From Streptomyces sp. DG2A-72 (lineage in GTDB: Bacteria; Actinomycetota; Actinomycetes; Streptomycetales; Streptomycetaceae): a DNA stretch of 64,000 nucleotides. Where the stretch lies: NCBI RefSeq assembly GCF_030499575.1, contig NZ_JASTLC010000001.1:9944001-10008000 (forward strand). The letters are read 5' to 3'. Below are positions 1-9,497 of this stretch, one piece after another (within the stretch, counting starts at the first letter, position 1; every line of letters starts with the position of its first letter). The translations under genes were made by a program, and so were the position numbers. The notes under the pieces are model-generated. The model was not told the origin of the DNA, did not search any database, and saw nothing but the letters and a program-made list of their open reading frames with translations.

Positions 1-151
1 TCGGATTCTTGGCCGTGGCCACATTCTTGAGGGCGACCTTCGCAGCCTGCCGTGGGGCGGCGGGCTCGCCGGCGGACGCCGTGGTTAAGGAGAGGGACGC
101 GACGAGGCAGACAGTGCCGATGATCGCCGCGCTTCTGGTGCGAACTTTCAC
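1..151 (-). CDS. Secreted protein, N-terminal part only (runs off the window)
   Basis: Reading leftward from a GTG at 149-151 gives 50 residues of a typical exported protein: a basic start (VKVRTRSAA), a hydrophobic stretch (IIGTVCLVASLSL) and a signal-peptidase-like site around TTASA-GEP. An AGGAGG box lies about 7 nt before the GTG, which fixes the start. The remainder lies outside the window, so the mature function cannot be judged. Codon 22 is TTA (plus-strand positions 86-88). In Streptomyces TTA is read by the developmentally controlled bldA tRNA, so expression may be growth-phase dependent (inference). Confidence 0.7.
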   Translation of the reverse strand, partial: MKVRTRSAAIIGTVCLVASLSLTTASAGEPAAPRQAAKVALKNVATAKNP

Positions 152-444
152 CGTGATCCTCCTGGAGGCGGTGAACGGGAAGGTCACCCGGCTGCTTGGG
201 CAGGTTCAAGGGTGTCGCCCGCGCCAGCACGCAACCTGGGTGGGGGGATGGTGTGCTACTGGCATGGATGAGGATACTGGGACAGAGGTGCCCGGAGTAG
301 ACCAGGACTCCACCCATCTCCCTTCGTCCTGTTTCCATCGCGCCCTCCGTGGCCGCGTAGTACGTCGTTCTCAGCCTCGGTCCCCGGCGCGTCCCGTTGA
401 TTTATCGGATGAGGCGAGGCCGCCGAACTCGTAGGCTCGGCGCC
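152..444. other. Intergenic region between divergent genes
   Basis: This gap separates the leftward secreted-protein gene from the rightward DUF6183-like gene and presumably holds both promoters. I see no convincing small gene, repeat or hairpin in it. The upstream in-frame ATG at 397 could extend the right-hand gene, but the added residues are Arg-rich and unlike a natural start. Confidence 0.4.
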
Positions 445-1566
445 GTGGCTGATCAGATACAGAAGATCGTGACCGAGCTGCCGGACCTGAAGGACGTCAC
501 CGGCGTGTGGGCGGTGGCCGACGGCCGTGTCGCTCAAGGGGACCCTCACTTCTCCGCCGACCTCGGCATTGCTCTCGCCAGGGCGTATGGCTCTGGGCAG
601 ATGTGGCAGTACAGAAGCGTCTTCGATCATCTTCTTCGCCTGCTCGCCACCAGTGCCGGTCCTGAGAACGTTGCCCAGGCGCTGCGACTGGTCTCCTCGG
701 CGGAGGTCACCAGCAAGAAGCTGGACCGCTACACGGCTTCACTGCTTGCCTCCAGCCAGGAGGCCAAGGATCTGGCTGCGGCCTTCGCCGGACCTGCTTC
801 GGAGGAGCTTCGGGTCTGCCTGGTCCACGAACTGGTGCTCAGGGGTGTCGCCGTAGAAGAGACAGCCGGTGTCGCGCAGTGGGCCACGTCGTCGCACTGG
901 AGGCACCACCCGCTGGGCTGGCTGCCCCTGACGCTGTCCGACGTGGAAGGCGTTCCCGATCTGCCGAGCCACAGCACTCGTGGCAGCAGTCACTCCATGC
1001 CGTTCGGACCGTCGGAGAGCCGCAACACGGCGGTGATTGTCGGCGCGCGTGTTCCCTCAGTGGAGGAGACGACAACAGAAGCCGCAGCCACAGCCATGGG
1101 CAAGGCCGTGGCGAACTGGGCCGAAGAGTCCAACGGGCGCATCGAGGCGCGGGTTTTCGATCTCGCGGCCCCACTGGAGGCCGAATCCGTCCCGAACGCG
1201 CTCCTGACGCTGGGGCTGGACTGTCTGCACGGAGCGGGAAAGAAGGCCGCTCTGTCGGTCGCTGTCCGTCCGCCGGCCCAGGCGTGGCGAGTGCTCTTCG
1301 CCGCAGCTTCGACGGGAGGCGCATACAACTCCGGTTCCTTCGGCGCCTACGGCCGTCTGGCGGCCTGGCAGTCCCTGGCCGCTCTGGGCGGATGCTCGCA
1401 AGACGCTACCGACAGGGAGGTGGAAGCACGTGTACGGGACTGCGTCTGGCACGGGTTCGACGCCGACACGACGTGGTTCGAGCAAGTGGCCTGGGACATC
1501 GGTCTGGCCGCCCTTGCTCCGGACCGCCGCCGCCTGGCCGTGCTGGCTGCCACCGATACCGACTGA
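445..1566 (+). CDS. Hypothetical protein, probably DUF6183 family
   Basis: About 373 residues from the GTG at 445, chosen because the 16 residues added by the upstream ATG at 397 are Arg-rich and look non-native. The protein is soluble, with no signal peptide or membrane segment. The first half is helical and rich in Ala and Leu; the second half carries conserved-looking stretches such as GGAYNSGSFGAYGRLAAWQS and a WHGFDADTTWFEQVAWDIG-type end. I associate this pattern with the Streptomyces DUF6183 family, whose function is unknown. It ends shortly before a hairpin shared with the convergent kinase gene. The family name rests on recall, not on a search. Confidence 0.6.
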   Translation: MADQIQKIVTELPDLKDVTGVWAVADGRVAQGDPHFSADLGIALARAYGSGQMWQYRSVFDHLLRLLATSAGPENVAQALRLVSSAEVTSKKLDRYTASLLASSQEAKDLAAAFAGPASEELRVCLVHELVLRGVAVEETAGVAQWATSSHWRHHPLGWLPLTLSDVEGVPDLPSHSTRGSSHSMPFGPSESRNTAVIVGARVPSVEETTTEAAATAMGKAVANWAEESNGRIEARVFDLAAPLEAESVPNALLTLGLDCLHGAGKKAALSVAVRPPAQAWRVLFAAASTGGAYNSGSFGAYGRLAAWQSLAALGGCSQDATDREVEARVRDCVWHGFDADTTWFEQVAWDIGLAALAPDRRRLAVLAATDTD

Positions 1567-1650
1567 GGTGCCTGCGGTTTGCGCGTTGAGCCGGTAGCCA
1601 GTTTCTCCCGCGGGCTGCCGGCCGCGGTTCACCGGCTTCCTCCGACGAGG

Positions 1651-1670
1651 CCCCGGCTTTCAGGCCGGGG
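1651..1670. terminator. Hairpin between convergent genes
   Basis: Seven-base arms CCCCGGC and GCCGGGG with a six-base loop lie between the rightward DUF6183-like gene and the leftward kinase gene. No T-run follows, which is normal for Streptomyces. It is placed to stop transcription from both sides. Confidence 0.5.
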
Positions 1671-1691
1671 AGAACCCTGGCCCACTTGACG

Positions 1692-2588
1692 TCACCCGCC
1701 CTGCATCCAGGCCCGGGTGCCGAAAGAGGCGCACGCTCGTGAGGACACCACGGCCGCGGCACGCAGGGCCTCGACGAAGCCTTGCGAAGTCAGGTGGCCC
1801 TGAAGCGCCAGGTGATGGGTGAGGGCTCCGTGCAGGACGTCACCCGCTCCCAGGGTGTCTGCCACCCGGACGGGAGGCACGTCCACCGTGCCGCTGCCGT
1901 CCGGGCCCGCCCACATGATGGACTGCGCGCCCCGGCTGACTGCCGACCAGGCAACTCCGTGGTCCCGCAGAAACTGCAGGGTCTCTGTCGGTGTGCGGGT
2001 GCCGGGCGGGTGGAAGTCGTCCGAGCAGACGGCCACGTCGATCGATGGCAGCAAGTTCTGCGTGCCGGCCTTCCAGGAGCCCCCGTCGAAGACGGTTCGA
2101 CGGCCGACGGTACGCGTAGCGTGGGCGGTGGCCACGGCCAGCTCCATGTGGTGGCCGTCGACTTCGACGATGTCGCAGGCTGCGACCATCGCGTCGAGGT
2201 CGTCGGGAGGGGCGAGCCGGTGCCCCGTCGCGTTGATCGAGGCGACAGCGCGGTCCCCGCTTGATGCGGTCACCAGAATCGAGGACACGGTGGGCGGTTC
2301 GACCGAATCGGCTGCCAGGTCCGACACGGTCACGCCCAGCCGGTTCAGATCCGCCGCGACCGCGAGTCCCAGCGGATGAGAGCCGATCGCGGTGAGCAGC
2401 CGTGCCACGCCGCCCAAGTGTGTGAAGGCCGCGGCGGCGTTCGCCGCCGGTCCGCCTGCGGTCACGACTTGCTTACGCGCCGTCAGTTTCTCATTGGCGC
2501 CCGGCACATGATCCACGAGCTGGATCACGTCCAGTGTGGACAAGCCGACGAACAGACACTCCGGGCGTCCCCTCGTCGTCGGCCCCAC
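1692..2588 (-). CDS. PfkB-family carbohydrate kinase
   Basis: A 298-residue ribokinase-type sugar kinase. It starts in the usual way (LFVGLSTLDVIQLVD), has the glycine-rich substrate-side motif GGPAANAAAAFTHLGG near residue 50, and near the C-terminus the family signature DTLGAGDVLHGAL with the catalytic Asp of GAGD. Length matches the family. I chose the GTG at 2588 because an AGGAGGAGG box sits just upstream; the longer reading frame adds only low-complexity residues. It is divergent from a sugar-acid dehydratase gene about 460 bp away, so the two may act in one sugar-acid route, for example phosphorylating a 2-keto-3-deoxy acid (inference). The substrate cannot be read from sequence. Confidence 0.85.
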   Translation of the reverse strand: MGPTTRGRPECLFVGLSTLDVIQLVDHVPGANEKLTARKQVVTAGGPAANAAAAFTHLGGVARLLTAIGSHPLGLAVAADLNRLGVTVSDLAADSVEPPTVSSILVTASSGDRAVASINATGHRLAPPDDLDAMVAACDIVEVDGHHMELAVATAHATRTVGRRTVFDGGSWKAGTQNLLPSIDVAVCSDDFHPPGTRTPTETLQFLRDHGVAWSAVSRGAQSIMWAGPDGSGTVDVPPVRVADTLGAGDVLHGALTHHLALQGHLTSQGFVEALRAAAVVSSRACASFGTRAWMQGG

Positions 2589-2599
2589 TCGGCAGCACC

Positions 2600-2910
2600 T
2601 CCTCCTGCTTGGGCCGACAGTGTACGAAGGGATGGAACCCGCAGTCCGGAGTGTTCCACCGCCGCTCGGGTGCGGAAGCCGAGCGGGATCCCGCCCTTGG
2701 CATACTCGGCGATGACCTGTTCGGCAAGTTCCGGAAACAGGACGGACGCTGCGTGGGACAGCACCAGATGACTGCCCGAGGCTCGTAGCCGGCACGGACC
2801 TGCTCGGCGTAGCCGTCCTCGGCGTGTCGGGCACCGCCTCGGGCGCCGACAGCTCCCGCCTGAGTCCGAACACAGGGACCTCTGTCTGCCGCATCACGGC
2901 ACAAGACCGC
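2600..2910 (-). pseudogene. Possible decayed coding remnant upstream of the kinase
   Basis: Two leftward frames give protein-like text that joins only across a frameshift near 2770: first a stretch like DGYAEQVRAGYEPRAVIW, then ASVLFPELAEQVIAEYAKGG followed by IPLGFRTRAAVEHSGL. This reads like a soluble enzyme fragment, but I cannot name the family. It lies in the divergent interval between the kinase and the dehydratase, so promoters must also be here. It could instead be chance open frame in high-GC DNA. Confidence 0.25.
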
Positions 2911-3048
2911 CGACGCGCCCGCAAGTTGGCTGCTGTCGATGCCTGGTGACCGTTGTCACCGGGGGGCCTGTCGGCCCGTCATATGTCTGCGTAGGCTGCA
3001 TCGCGTTCCGGGCACGGGACCGCCGTACCGCCTGTTGGAAGGGACTAC

Positions 3049-4764
3049 ATGGTGAGGCTCCGCAGCGCGCAGTGGTACGAGGGTCAGGACCGCAACGCCT
3101 ACATCCACCGGGCATGGATGAGGCGGGGCGTTCCTGCTGACGCCTTCGTCGGCCGACCGCAGATCGCCATCGCCAACACCGCCTCGGACCTGACCCCTTG
3201 CAACGCGCACCTGGACGAGGTCGCGGCCTCGGTACGAGACGGCGTGCACGAGGCGGGCGGCGTTCCGCTGGATCTGCCCGTGGTGTCGCTGGGCGAGACA
3301 CAGGTGCGGCCCACCGCCATGCTCTGGCGCAACATGGCGGCGATGGCGACGGAGGAGTTGCTGCGGGCCAACCCGATCGACGGTGTCGTCCTGCTCGGCG
3401 GCTGCGACAAGACGATCCCGTCGCTGCTCATGGCGGCATCCTCGGTCGACCTGCCCGCTGTCGTCGTGCCAGGTGGCCCGATGCTGACCGGGACCTTCCG
3501 CGGCACACCGTTGGGCTGTGGCACGGACGTGTGGCGGCTGTCGGAGGAGGTGCGTGCGGGCACGCTCTCCCAAGAGCAGTTCACCCGTTCCGAATCGGCG
3601 ATGATCCGCAGCCGCGGGCACTGCAACACGATGGGCACGGCTTCGACGATGGCAGTGGTCGCCGAGGCCCTGGGCACGGTGATGCCCGGTACGGCCGGAA
3701 CCCCCGCCCCTGACAGCCGTCTGCTGGAGGCCGCGCACCACACCGGCCGGCTGGCTGTGGACATGGTCGCCGCCGACCGGCGTCCGGGCACCTTTCTGAC
3801 CAGGGCGTCCTTCCACAACGCGATCGTGGCGCTGGCCGCCGTGGGCGGCTCGACCAACGCGGTCGTCCACCTCCTCGCGATCGCGGGCCGCCTGGGCATC
3901 GACCTGTCGCTCGACGACTTCGACCGCATCGGCTCCCGCGTACCGGTCCTGGTGGACCTCCAGCCGGCCGGCCGTTTCCTCATGGAGGACTTGCACCGCG
4001 CCGGGGGACTGCTCGCGGTCCTGCGTGAGGTCCGTGACCTGCTCGACCCCGACGCGCTGACCGTCACCGGCAAGCCATTGGTCGACTTCCTCGACGACGC
4101 TCCGATCTGGGACACCAACGTCATCCGCACCCGCGCCGAACCTCTCGTCGCCGAGGGCGGCATCGCCGTCCTACGCGGCAACCTCGCTCCCGACGGAGCG
4201 CTCATCAAACCTGCCGCGGCCTCCCCGCACCTGCTGCGCCACCGTGGCCGGGCGGTCGTCTTCGACTCCATCGAGGACTTCCACGCCCGCATCGACGACC
4301 CCGACCTGGACGTCGACGCCGACTCCGTCCTCGTCCTGCGCGGCTGCGGCCCCAAGGGCTACCCCGGCATGCCCGAAGTCGCGAACATGCCGTTGCCGAA
4401 GAAGCTGCTCGAACAGGGCGTCCGCGACATGGTCCGCGTCTGCGACGGCCGGATGAGCGGCACGGCGTACGGCACGGTCGTGCTGCACGTGGCCCCGGAG
4501 GCCGCGGCCGGCGGCCCTCTCGCGGCGGTGCGGACCGGGGACTTCGTCACCCTCGACGTCGAGGCCCGCCGTATAGACGTCGACGTGCCGAACGACGAAC
4601 TCGCGCGCCGGCAGCCGAACCAGGCCACGCTCGATGGCTTCGCCAACCCCCGGCGCGGCTGGGAGCGGCTCTACATCGAGCACGTTCTGCAGGCCGACAC
4701 CGGTGCCGACCTCGACTTCCTGGTCGGCTCCAGTGGATCCGAAGTGAGCCGTGAGTCGCACTGA
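3049..4764 (+). CDS. IlvD/Edd-family dehydratase, sugar-acid type
   Basis: A 571-residue member of the IlvD/Edd family of iron-sulfur dehydratases, which remove water from 2,3-dihydroxy acids. Cluster-binding Cys motifs are visible: GCDKTIPS near residue 120 and the HCNTMGTAS motif near residue 190. Other family blocks are GGSTNAVVHLLAIAGR, GNLAPDGALIK and VCDGRMSGTAYGTVVLHVAPE. Variants such as the PGGPML block and the C-terminal region resemble sugar-acid dehydratases (arabonate/galactonate type) more than biosynthetic IlvD. The divergent PfkB kinase supports a sugar-acid catabolic role (inference). Substrate specificity is not readable. Length is normal and the frame intact. Confidence 0.85.
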   Translation: MVRLRSAQWYEGQDRNAYIHRAWMRRGVPADAFVGRPQIAIANTASDLTPCNAHLDEVAASVRDGVHEAGGVPLDLPVVSLGETQVRPTAMLWRNMAAMATEELLRANPIDGVVLLGGCDKTIPSLLMAASSVDLPAVVVPGGPMLTGTFRGTPLGCGTDVWRLSEEVRAGTLSQEQFTRSESAMIRSRGHCNTMGTASTMAVVAEALGTVMPGTAGTPAPDSRLLEAAHHTGRLAVDMVAADRRPGTFLTRASFHNAIVALAAVGGSTNAVVHLLAIAGRLGIDLSLDDFDRIGSRVPVLVDLQPAGRFLMEDLHRAGGLLAVLREVRDLLDPDALTVTGKPLVDFLDDAPIWDTNVIRTRAEPLVAEGGIAVLRGNLAPDGALIKPAAASPHLLRHRGRAVVFDSIEDFHARIDDPDLDVDADSVLVLRGCGPKGYPGMPEVANMPLPKKLLEQGVRDMVRVCDGRMSGTAYGTVVLHVAPEAAAGGPLAAVRTGDFVTLDVEARRIDVDVPNDELARRQPNQATLDGFANPRRGWERLYIEHVLQADTGADLDFLVGSSGSEVSRESH

Positions 4765-5240
4765 CCGCTGACAGTGCTACGACAGCGTCCTCGGCTTCTG
4801 AGCCATCGGGTTCGACGGAGTAACTTCCCTGCCAGTGAACCGAGTCGCCCACACACCGTCCCTGCGGGTGCGTGCGCGTGCCTGCACAGGTGGAGAGCCC
4901 AGTGTCCCAAGGCGTCCGACCGGCGGCAGGTCAATGTCCTCTCGTCCAGGCCGCTCCCCTCGGGGAGATGTCTTGCTTCGGCAGGGTCGGTGGCCCAGTC
5001 CTCGCGCACCACGGTCAGGTCGTCGCCGAGGGCCGCGGCGATTCGGCGACCGGGGGGTGATTGTCCGAGCGCCGGGGCAGACAGGCACAGGCGTGCTGGT
5101 TCCGGAGCGACCACCTGGCGGTTGGCGGTGATCAACGCGCTGCGCGTTTTCGCCCCCTGAGGGTTGCGAAGGCAGGAGAGCACTCAAAGCTCTGTCCGAC
5201 GGCGGCGCGGCACCTGGCACGATCGTCATCTCACCGGGAG
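4765..5240. other. No convincing gene
   Basis: Several frames are open here, as expected at high GC, but none has a clear start, family motif or consistent protein-like composition. A leftward frame contains IAAALGDDLTVVREDWATDP, which looks coding and may be a gene fragment, but it cannot be extended or named. Confidence 0.3.
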
Positions 5241-5710
5241 ATGTCCCTGATCCCGGAGAAGGCCGGCGGCTACTGCTGCGGCCTCGACGGGGCGGACGGC
5301 CCCAACATGGCCTGCGGGGATGGGCACGCCCCCGTTCGAGCCGATCGCCACGTGGGGTTCGTGGCTGGGGTCGAACCGCTGGTGGTCGTGGATCCCGCAG
5401 TGGGAGCGGCAGCCGGCTGGGCGCCCGCCCACCTGCCGGCGGCCGCCTCTGGGTCGGCCGGCGCGGCGCGTCGTCCTGGCCGGACCGGGACTGCCCGCCC
5501 CGACGCGGACGCCGACATCCTCCTCCGGTGCCGCTGCCGTTCGGTGTGTGGCTGTGGCTCGTCTTCCCCGAGCCGTATCTGTCCGTCCCCGCGGCTGGCG
5601 GCATACCCGACACCGTCCTCCGCGACGATCCGCCCGCGCCGCGCCCCGTCATCTGTTCCGGGCCGACCCGGGAGCGCTCCAGCACACCCTGGTCCGGCTA
5701 CCAGCCGGCG
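5241..5710 (+). pseudogene. Decayed hypothetical protein gene with many frameshifts
   Basis: Protein-like text is continuous only if the reading frame is changed several times. From the ATG at 5241 (GGGAG immediately upstream) comes MSLIPEKAGGYCCGLDGADG. A second frame then gives EPIATWGSWLGSNRWWSWIP. Later blocks are RRVVLAGPGLPAP, DADADILL, LPFGVWLWLVFPEPYLSVPA, DTVLRDDPPAPRP and HLFRADPGALQHTLVRLPA, spread over all three frames in the correct order. This is what an old gene looks like after several indels. The pieces resemble a soluble Streptomyces hypothetical protein; I cannot assign a function. Repeated frame changes make sequencing error alone unlikely. Confidence 0.45.
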
Positions 5711-5819
5711 GATCATGCCGCAGAAGCGGGGCTTGGCACGCCCATCCACGCCGACGAGCTGCCGTTGCCTTCCTGCGACCTTGACCCGCTGGTCAGGCAT
5801 CCCTGGACGCTGCACCCCG

Positions 5820-6101
5820 TCACTGAACGTCGCGCACCGCGAGCAGTTCGACCGCCGCCCCTGACGACTCCAGCAGTGGTGCAGCGGCAGAACGCCGGTG
5901 ATCCGCCCGGTAGGCAGCGAGGTGCTGGCTGGTGGGAAAGGTGATGAGGTGGGCCTCGACCTGATCGTCCAGTGTGCGCAGCCGGCGCTCAAGACGTCCT
6001 CCATGCTCGGCAAGGAGTGGCAGAACGGCGCTTTCATAAGCGTCGAAGGCGCCCAAGCCGCCTTCAGGCAGCCGCGCGAGCATCAAGTAGGTGACGGTCA
6101 T
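5820..6101 (-). CDS. Small hypothetical protein (dimeric alpha/beta barrel-like)
   Basis: A 93-residue protein starting at the ATG at 6101, with a GAGGAAG box just upstream. It begins MTVTYLMLARLPEGGLGAFD and continues with VLPLLAEHGGRLERRLRT and EAHLITFPTSQHLAAYRAD. The alternating strands, the EHGG turn and the length recall the DUF1330/antibiotic-monooxygenase style ferredoxin-like fold. No catalytic residue can be assigned. A longer upstream frame exists but adds Arg-rich, non-native residues. Confidence 0.6.
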   Translation of the reverse strand: MTVTYLMLARLPEGGLGAFDAYESAVLPLLAEHGGRLERRLRTLDDQVEAHLITFPTSQHLAAYRADHRRSAAAPLLESSGAAVELLAVRDVQ

Positions 6102-6456
6102 GGCTTCCTCACAGCGGTCTGAAGACAGCGAGCTTCTGAGCCTAGTTGGGGCGCGTGTCCTCAACGCCGCCCTGGTGGCCCTCTGTTCGCGCGACCTCTT
6201 GGCGTCTCGGCCTGATTCCGGGATCGGCGCCGGCTCGTCGCCAATGAGCAGGGTGCCATCGTGAATTCGCATGTCACGGGTCTGGTGTGAGTGACGACTC
6301 GGGTACTCGTGCCGGTCGGTGGCCGATGACCATGGTGTAGATCATCGGACAGGTCCGGTTCCGGTGGGATGCCGGGTTCGGCTGCGCCCGTGATCGACCC
6401 CCGCCTACGATCCGTCAGCAGGTCGGCACGCCACGAGACCGTGGGAGGCTGCGGGG

Positions 6457-6916
6457 ATGCAGGAGCGGCAGTGGATCACCGCTCGCCGGAGCGAACTGGA
6501 CGCCCTTGCCGAGCAGTTGGCCAAGCAGCTTCAGGAAGTCCAGGCCGAGCGGGACGAACTGGCGATCGCGGATCGGGTGTTGAACCGTCTGGCCGAGCAG
6601 GCCCAGGCCCAGGCCCAGGCCGACGCCGAGGCTGTCGCTCCGGTAGCGGCTGCAGGTGGCCGGGCGGGCGGTCCTGCTCATCCCGCACCGCAGCGACGCG
6701 GACAACGAGGGTGCGCTGCCCGGCGACTCCCGCAGGATCCTGGCGATCGTGCGGGAGGCCGACGGCCCGGTGCAGGTCAGGGCGGTCGGCGAGCGGCTGG
6801 GCCTGAACACCTCGGTGCGCGGCAAGCTGGAGCCGCTGCGCGCGAAGATGACCAAGCTCGCCGACCGCGGCCGGCTGCACAAACGGCCCGACGGGCGGTT
6901 CACCGCACGCCCGTGA
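6457..6916 (+). pseudogene. Coiled-coil / winged-helix-like protein gene with a frameshift
   Basis: The first 65 codons from the ATG at 6457 encode a coiled coil (MQERQWITARRSELDALAEQ and onward, rich in Gln, Ala and Glu). The matching C-terminal half, with RAVLLIPHRSDADNEGALPG, RRILAIVREADGPVQVRAVG and KRPDGRFTARP, lies in another frame beginning around 6656. The junction near 6645 therefore needs a single-base change to give one protein of about 150 residues. The C-terminal half looks like a small DNA-binding fold. I recall similar genes near insertion sequences in Streptomyces; the function is unknown. A transposase remnant follows directly. Confidence 0.55.
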
Positions 6917-7020
6917 ATGCGTGAGCGAGCCGTAACTGGTGGGCCCCCGGCGGCAGTTGAGTTTGGTGTGAAGAAAAACAACGGTCTCGCCGAGGGCCCT
7001 GACCGGCCACCGGCCTTGTC

Positions 7021-7820
7021 TGCACGGCCCGCCTGCCGCTGTCGAGCGCCATCCTGAACTATCTCGCCGACCTGATACGCGGCCACCTGAAGAAGATCGG
7101 CTCGCGGTGGCGCTCCCTGCCCATGGGAAAGATCGCGGGGATCGTGCTGTCGGTGCTGCGCTGTGACCAGCGGCCCGGCGATCTGGCCGGCGGGAACGGG
7201 GTGCACCGCACCACCGTCACCCGCTGGGTGCGGGAAGTCGTCGGACTGCCGGCTGCCCGCGCCCCGCGTCTGGACCGCGCGCTGAGGAAGATCGCCCGAA
7301 AAGGGTGGCGGGGTGGTGCTGCTGGACGGCTCCTTGATACGCGTCCGGCGGCGCACCGGGATCGAGAACCGGAAGAACTATTCGGGCAAGCACAAATGCC
7401 ACGGCCTGCTCGTGATCGCTCTCACCGACGACCGCGGCCGACTGGTATGGGTCTCCGCGGTGCGGCCCGGACGGTCCTCGGAGATCACCGCCTGCCGCCA
7501 CGACAAACTCACCGCTCACCTGCGGGCTGCCGGTCTCGGCGCCATCGCCGACCTGGGGTTCGTCGGCCTCGACGACGGCGCTCCGGACGCCGACCCGGCG
7601 GTGATCACCGGCTACAAGGCCGCCCGCAACCGGCCCCTGACCCGTGGTCAGAAGCTGTCCAACGAGGCACGGGCCGCGGTGCGGGCCCCGGTCGAGCACG
7701 GACGGCTTCGCCCATCTCAAGAACTGGCGCGTCCTCGGCAAGGTCCGCACGGATCCGAGGTGGGCGACCGCGCTGGTGCGGGCCCTGCTGGTGCTGACGA
7801 ACCGGGAAGTCGCCCGTTGA
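7021..7820 (+). mobile_element. IS5-type transposase gene, inactivated by frameshifts
   Basis: The parts of one DDE transposase (HARBI1/DDE_Tnp_4 style) appear in three frames. The N-terminal helix-turn-helix part (LPLSSAILNYLADLIRGHL, VHRTTVTRWVREVVG) runs to about 7305. The frame then shifts by one base, giving VVLLDGSLIRVRRRTGIENR, NYSGKHKCHGLLVIALTDDR and GAIADLGFVGLDD to about 7690. A second shift restores FAHLKNWRVLGKVRT and VRALLVLTNREVAR, ending at TGA 7818-7820. A functional product is not expected from this copy. I could not place its terminal inverted repeats. Confidence 0.75.
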
Positions 7821-8015
7821 CGGATGATCTTGTCGGTGGACTACCGCCCCGGACCTGCCCGAGCCTCCCGACGCCTACGCACACCAGGTCGACTGACGTG
7901 CAGTCTTCACGATGCACCGAGCTCAATCAGTGCCGAGGCCGCATTAAGGCCCTTGGTCTCGGGGAACAGCCGGTGGTGTGACCCGGTGACGCGACCGGGC
8001 GGCCTACGGCAGCCC

Positions 8016-8942
8016 TCAGCCGCCTGCCGTCAGCGCGTCGGCGGCCCGGGCGCGGGCGCCGTTTGCCTGCTTGAGGCCCTTCAACTGCTCGGAGTTCTGG
8101 TCGATCAGCTGCTTCTGGTAGGCGGACTCGACCGCGAACCAGACGCCCACCAGGTTGGTGCTCTTCTTGCACCGGATGTCGGTCGTGGCGGTGCCGATCG
8201 TCCGGGCGCTCGTGCTGCCGGAGAGACCCGGATCGGCCAGCGGGGCGAGCGGGTCGGTGTATTCGTATCCGCTGTGGGCCATGCAGTCGGACCAGGCCCG
8301 GGTCACCTTCAGCACCCGGGAGTCGGCCTTCGATCGGTCGAAGGACTGGAACGACAGCTGCTGGGCCAGACCCGGGTCCGTTCCCGCGGGCGCGGTGGTG
8401 CCCAGGGACTGGTCGGCCTGGGCCACACAGCCGCCGTCCGGGACCTTGAGCCCCTTGATGCTGGACCTTCCCTTGCCGAACAGGACGGTCTGCGCGTCGA
8501 CGCCGAGTCTCGGTTTCGCGGGGGGTTTCTGCAGGGCGGGGTCGCGGTTACCCAGCCCGTAGCCGTGTTCGGCCGCGTCCGACGCGTCAGTGATCCCGTA
8601 CCGCCGTTCAGTGGCGCTGCGTGGCCCGTAGTTGGCGGTGGGCTGCTGGACCGAATAACCGAATCCGAACCTCCGCATGCACCGGTCGATCAGGACGACC
8701 CGGGCCTGGTCCAGATCACGCAGTTGGCGGTCGGTGAGCAGATAGTCCTGGAGCGGGAGCCGGAGACTTGCCGCGGCGATTATCCGGGGAATGGCCGGAA
8801 TCTCTGGTTCGGAGTTGTTCTCGTTCTTTGGGCTGGAGGAACAGGAGCTGATCGCGGTGAGCGCGAGAAGGGCAGTGCACACTGCAGGCCCGGACCGGCC
8901 TAACGCTGATCTTACGTGTGGTTTGCGAAGGTAGAGAGACAT
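8016..8942 (-). CDS. Lipoprotein of unknown function
   Basis: A 308-residue exported protein. The N-terminus has basic residues, a hydrophobic segment (AVCTALLALTAISSC) and a lipobox ending at Cys followed by SSSP, so it should be anchored outside the membrane by a lipidated Cys. The rest is soluble, polar and rich in conserved-looking Asp, Arg and Tyr (RVVLIDRCMRRFGFGYSV, VTRAWSDCMAHSGYEYTDP), with paired Cys that may form disulfides. The ATG at 8942 has a GGAG box 6 nt upstream. I cannot name the family. Such lipoproteins often partner with export or sensor systems in Streptomyces; a second one lies at 12.2 kb. Confidence 0.75.
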   Translation of the reverse strand: MSLYLRKPHVRSALGRSGPAVCTALLALTAISSCSSSPKNENNSEPEIPAIPRIIAAASLRLPLQDYLLTDRQLRDLDQARVVLIDRCMRRFGFGYSVQQPTANYGPRSATERRYGITDASDAAEHGYGLGNRDPALQKPPAKPRLGVDAQTVLFGKGRSSIKGLKVPDGGCVAQADQSLGTTAPAGTDPGLAQQLSFQSFDRSKADSRVLKVTRAWSDCMAHSGYEYTDPLAPLADPGLSGSTSARTIGTATTDIRCKKSTNLVGVWFAVESAYQKQLIDQNSEQLKGLKQANGARARAADALTAGG

Positions 8943-9092
8943 CGTGAACTCCGCGAATCTCAGTTAGGATCAAACAGCCGGGTGCCCTGCCCAGCTGCAA
9001 TGGGCAGGGCACCGGGCTTGCGTGGTGTTTTTCTGTTGCAGGTGTTTCCTGTTGTGCGGTGGTGTCGCGTCGGTTCGATCTCGGGATCAGCG

Positions 9093-9497
9093 TCAGCTGA
9101 AGTACGCCGACGACACCGTGTTCTTGTAGGTCGAGCTCAGGTTGCCGTACCCACCCGGCGAAATGTATCCGCAGGAACCGCCATAGCTGTAGCCGGTGCA
9201 CACCCACCAGGTGTAGGTGTCGCGGTTCCAGTCGGACTCGGTGTTGTTGTCCGCCCGGATCGTGGTGCCGGGGAAGTAGTCGTTGCTGAAGTCGGAGTTG
9301 GAGACATACAGGTCGAAGACCGGCGTCCCGTAGTTGCTGAGGTAGTAGAGCCCCAGCTCGCCGACCTCGACGACGCCGTTCTTGTGAGTGGCGGCGGACG
9401 CCGATCCGGCACCCACCATTCCGATTCCGCCGAGTGCGGCGATCGCCGCGCCCGTCGCAACGGTGCGGCGGAGCTGCCGCATGAGATTGGTTCGCAC
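9093..9497 (-). CDS. Small secreted protein, peptidase inhibitor I36-like
   Basis: A 134-residue secreted protein from a GTG at 9497 with GGAGG 7 nt upstream. The signal peptide is clear (TGAAIAALGGIGMVGAGSASA, cleavage after ASA). The mature part of about 97 residues is rich in Tyr, Asn, Ser and Gly (GLYYLSNYGTPVFDLYVSN, YSYGGSCGYISPGGYG) with two Cys, which fits a beta/gamma-crystallin-like fold of the I36 inhibitor family. The role may be inhibition of extracellular proteases or a structural function. A minimal LuxR-type regulator lies about 90 bp upstream on the same strand and may be co-transcribed. The family call is by pattern only. Confidence 0.7.
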   Translation of the reverse strand: MRTNLMRQLRRTVATGAAIAALGGIGMVGAGSASAATHKNGVVEVGELGLYYLSNYGTPVFDLYVSNSDFSNDYFPGTTIRADNNTESDWNRDTYTWWVCTGYSYGGSCGYISPGGYGNLSSTYKNTVSSAYFS

